Positions 32,102 through 33,614 of a stretch of DNA of 33,614 nt are shown here, piece by piece. The stretch is taken from the NCBI GenBank assembly GCA_016874915.1, contig VGSW01000022.1, forward strand, positions 1-33,614, written 5' to 3'. Below the pieces are notes generated by a model. It ran no database searches. It saw only the letters and a list, made by a program, of their open reading frames with translations, and was not told the DNA's origin. Positions within the stretch are counted from its first letter, which is position 1; each line of letters begins with the position of its first letter. Made by a program: the position numbers and the translations under genes. Source of the stretch: Deltaproteobacteria bacterium (GTDB lineage: Bacteria > Desulfobacterota > Desulfobaccia > Desulfobaccales > 0-14-0-80-60-11).

Positions 32102-32980
32102 TCAGACTTTTATCCGGCTGGTGAGGCAGGCCCGGCAGGCGCCGGAACGGAAGCGGGCCGCGTCCGACAGGGACAGGACCCCCACGATGTCCCGGTGGTC
32201 TTTTTTGTAGATGAACAGGCGGTGGATGTCGGAAAAAATCATCTGCTGAATGGCCAGGGCCAGCACCTCCTCCTGGGGGCAGTCCTGCACCGGGGAATTC
32301 ATCACCACCCGGGCCGGGGTCTCCTGGGAGAGGCCGTGGAGATAGGCCAGGATGAGGTCGGTCTTGGACGCCACCCCCACTGGCAGGCCGCTGGCGTCTT
32401 GCACCAACACCGCGGCCAGACGGGCCGCGGCCAGGACCTCCATCACCTGCGCCAGGCCGGCGTTTTCCGCCACCGCCTCCACCCCCGGGGTCATAACCTC
32501 CCGTACGGTGAGATGGTCCGCCAGGTCTTTCCCCTTTTTCCCCGACCTTAAAATGCTCCGGTCGCATTGGTGGCAGTACCGGTATAACAGTCCCACGATA
32601 TCTGGATAAGCCAGGACCCCCGCGGCCTTTCCGCCTTTTTCTCCCTCCACGTAAAGCCGGTGGACCTGGTGGGTGCGCATGACGTCCAGGGCCGCGTCCA
32701 GGGAATCTTCAGCCCGGCAGAACCGGGGCGGCCCCGACATGATGGCCTGAAGCGGCGTCTCTAAGGGGAGGCCGGCATAATAAGCGCCCATGAGATCGGT
32801 TTTGGACACCACCCCCAGGGCTTTCCCGCGGTCGCCGGTGACCAGCAGGGCGTTGACCTTGTACTTGGTGCAATAGCGGATGGCCTGGTCAACGCCCGCC
32901 CCGGCGGGCAGGCTGATAACCTGGCGGCGCATGGCCTCCCGCACCGCCAGCCCCTGCAGCACGTTTTTCTGAGAGTTCAC
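32102..32980 (-). CDS. Four-CBS-domain protein with two CxxC motifs
   Basis: 292 residues made of two CBS pairs: ~12-64, ~76-132, ~157-212 and ~224-277, each with the end motif seen in VVSKTDLMGAYYAG, VLAYPDIVGLLYR, VASKTDLILAYL and VLSLSDAARF. After the second and the fourth CBS units lie CHQC (Cys136, Cys139) and CRAC (Cys282, Cys285), an internally repeated CxxC that could hold zinc or a redox-active site. CBS pairs bind adenine nucleotides or SAM and regulate partner proteins; no enzyme is fused here. It follows the other CBS gene by 7 nt, so the two probably act together. Confidence 0.88.
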   Translation of the reverse strand: MNSQKNVLQGLAVREAMRRQVISLPAGAGVDQAIRYCTKYKVNALLVTGDRGKALGVVSKTDLMGAYYAGLPLETPLQAIMSGPPRFCRAEDSLDAALDVMRTHQVHRLYVEGEKGGKAAGVLAYPDIVGLLYRYCHQCDRSILRSGKKGKDLADHLTVREVMTPGVEAVAENAGLAQVMEVLAAARLAAVLVQDASGLPVGVASKTDLILAYLHGLSQETPARVVMNSPVQDCPQEEVLALAIQQMIFSDIHRLFIYKKDHRDIVGVLSLSDAARFRSGACRACLTSRIKV

Positions 32981-32987
32981 GCGGCCT

Positions 32988-33461
32988 TCACCTACCCATC
33001 AATTTATCCTGGATATGTTGGAAGACTTGGGAGAGATACACGATTCCCACCACTCGCCCATCTTCCACCACCGGCAAACGGCGGACGTGCTTTTTGATCA
33101 TGATATCGATGACCAGAAGAAGGTGGGTGTCCGGGGCCACGGTGATGACCTCGGTGGTCATGATGTCCCCCACCCGGAGGTTCCGAGCCCGGCGGCAGGC
33201 GGCTTCCAGCAGGCCCGAGAGGTCCAGATCCCTCATTTCCCCCCAGATATGAGTGTGCTTGGGGCGGACCAGCAGAAAGATGTCATAGACTGAGAGCATC
33301 CCCGCCAGCTTCCCCGCCTCATCCACGACTATCATGCCGAAAACCCGGCGCCCGCTGGCTTCCGAGGCCTCCTTAAAGAGCTTCACCGCCTCGGCGATGG
33401 TCTGAGTGGGCCGGAGGGTAAAAAAAATGGAGTCCATGACCTCCCGAGCCGTTTCGCCCAT
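32988..33461 (-). CDS. Two-CBS-domain protein
   Basis: 157 residues with AAAGGAG before the ATG. One CBS pair: TAREVMDSIFFTLRPTQTIAEAVKLF to MLSVYDIFLLVRP, and LRVGDIMTTEVITVAPDTHLL to VGIVYLSQVFQHI. It lacks a catalytic domain. It is the first gene of the CBS-CBS pair, likely an energy-charge or nucleotide sensor; the target is unknown. Confidence 0.88.
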   Translation of the reverse strand: MGETAREVMDSIFFTLRPTQTIAEAVKLFKEASEASGRRVFGMIVVDEAGKLAGMLSVYDIFLLVRPKHTHIWGEMRDLDLSGLLEAACRRARNLRVGDIMTTEVITVAPDTHLLLVIDIMIKKHVRRLPVVEDGRVVGIVYLSQVFQHIQDKLMGR

Positions 33462-33506
33462 GGGTTCTCCTTTTGCTAGTTCAAAGTTGATGAACTAGTA
33501 AAAAGT

Positions 33507-33614
33507 TCAGGCAGCCATTTTCAACTCGACTGGGTTGTAATCGGCATCCGGGATCAAAAAATCGATGATCGCGGTTCCCAGTCCGCTAATTTGCTCTTTG
33601 ACACGAGAACATAG
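33507..33614 (-). CDS. C-terminal end of an unidentified gene
   Basis: An open frame enters from the right edge and ends at TGA (33509-33507): ...RVKEQISGLGTAIIDFLIP then DADYNPVELKMAA. The composition looks like real protein, but 35 residues are too few to name it. It would be ~45 nt upstream of the CBS genes on the same strand. Confidence 0.5.
   Translation of the reverse strand, partial: LCSRVKEQISGLGTAIIDFLIPDADYNPVELKMAA

Noticed and set aside
1-33614. tRNA, rRNA or riboswitch genes
   Set aside because: No cloverleaf, rRNA core or recognisable aptamer was seen on reading either strand; a covariance-model search would be decisive.

Overview
The window reads as a GC-rich bacterial chromosome segment, probably from a Desulfobacterota (deltaproteobacterial) sulfate-reducer-like organism. 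This is inferred from a siroheme-dependent heme pathway (AhbA and AhbD next to HemB), a selenocysteine-encoding redox gene, a B12-dependent ribonucleotide reductase, a PEP-CTERM protein with a sigma-54-type promoter, and pyruvoyl SpeD. No rRNA, tRNA, phage, transposase or CRISPR array was seen.

Layout. 1-1.6 kb: tail of an RNase H-like exonuclease, a UPHC thioredoxin-fold selenoprotein with a SECIS-like hairpin, and a universal stress protein. 1.8-4.5 kb (-): operon hemB-ahbD-ahbA. 4.7-7.2 kb (+): SpeD, a TPR lipoprotein coupled to a zinc-ribbon protein, MutM. 7.8-10.8 kb (+): a coupled three-gene set made of a periplasmic retropepsin-like RimB-type protease, an inactive transglutaminase fused to seven membrane helices, and an ATP-grasp glutamate-ligase-like enzyme. 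11-13.2 kb (+): RpmE, DUF1385 and DUF72 proteins. 13.2-16.1 kb (-): a Ca2+-type P-ATPase with a repeat-derived in-frame insertion and a 3' frameshift. 16.5-19.9 kb (+): DUF169, class II NrdJ, TPR protein. 20.1-21 kb: an AT-rich islet with a HARE-HTH protein and an unknown protein, bracketed by two strong terminators. 21.1-22.4 kb (-): hisI-hisG. 22.5-23.7 kb (+): a coiled-coil protein and a PEP-CTERM protein. 24.2-26.2 kb (-): HyuA. 26.6-28.9 kb (+): a tiny four-Cys protein, an LsrF-type aldolase and a zinc MDR dehydrogenase. 29-31.4 kb (-): VapBC and a membrane-fused spermidine-synthase-like protein. 31.5-33.6 kb: a secreted protein, two CBS-domain proteins (-) and the end of another gene (-).

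The most distinctive features are the selenoprotein and a pervasive system of intergenic degenerate tandem repeats, nearly all with a 7-bp period (GAAAACC, GAAGACC, GAAACTG, CAGTTAG, TGATCAC and similar). These lie in about twenty gaps, often start at or just after stop codons, and one block is translated inside the P-ATPase. Larger nested palindromes (2.3, 7.5, 16.3, 22.4, 32.0 kb) sit in the same gaps.
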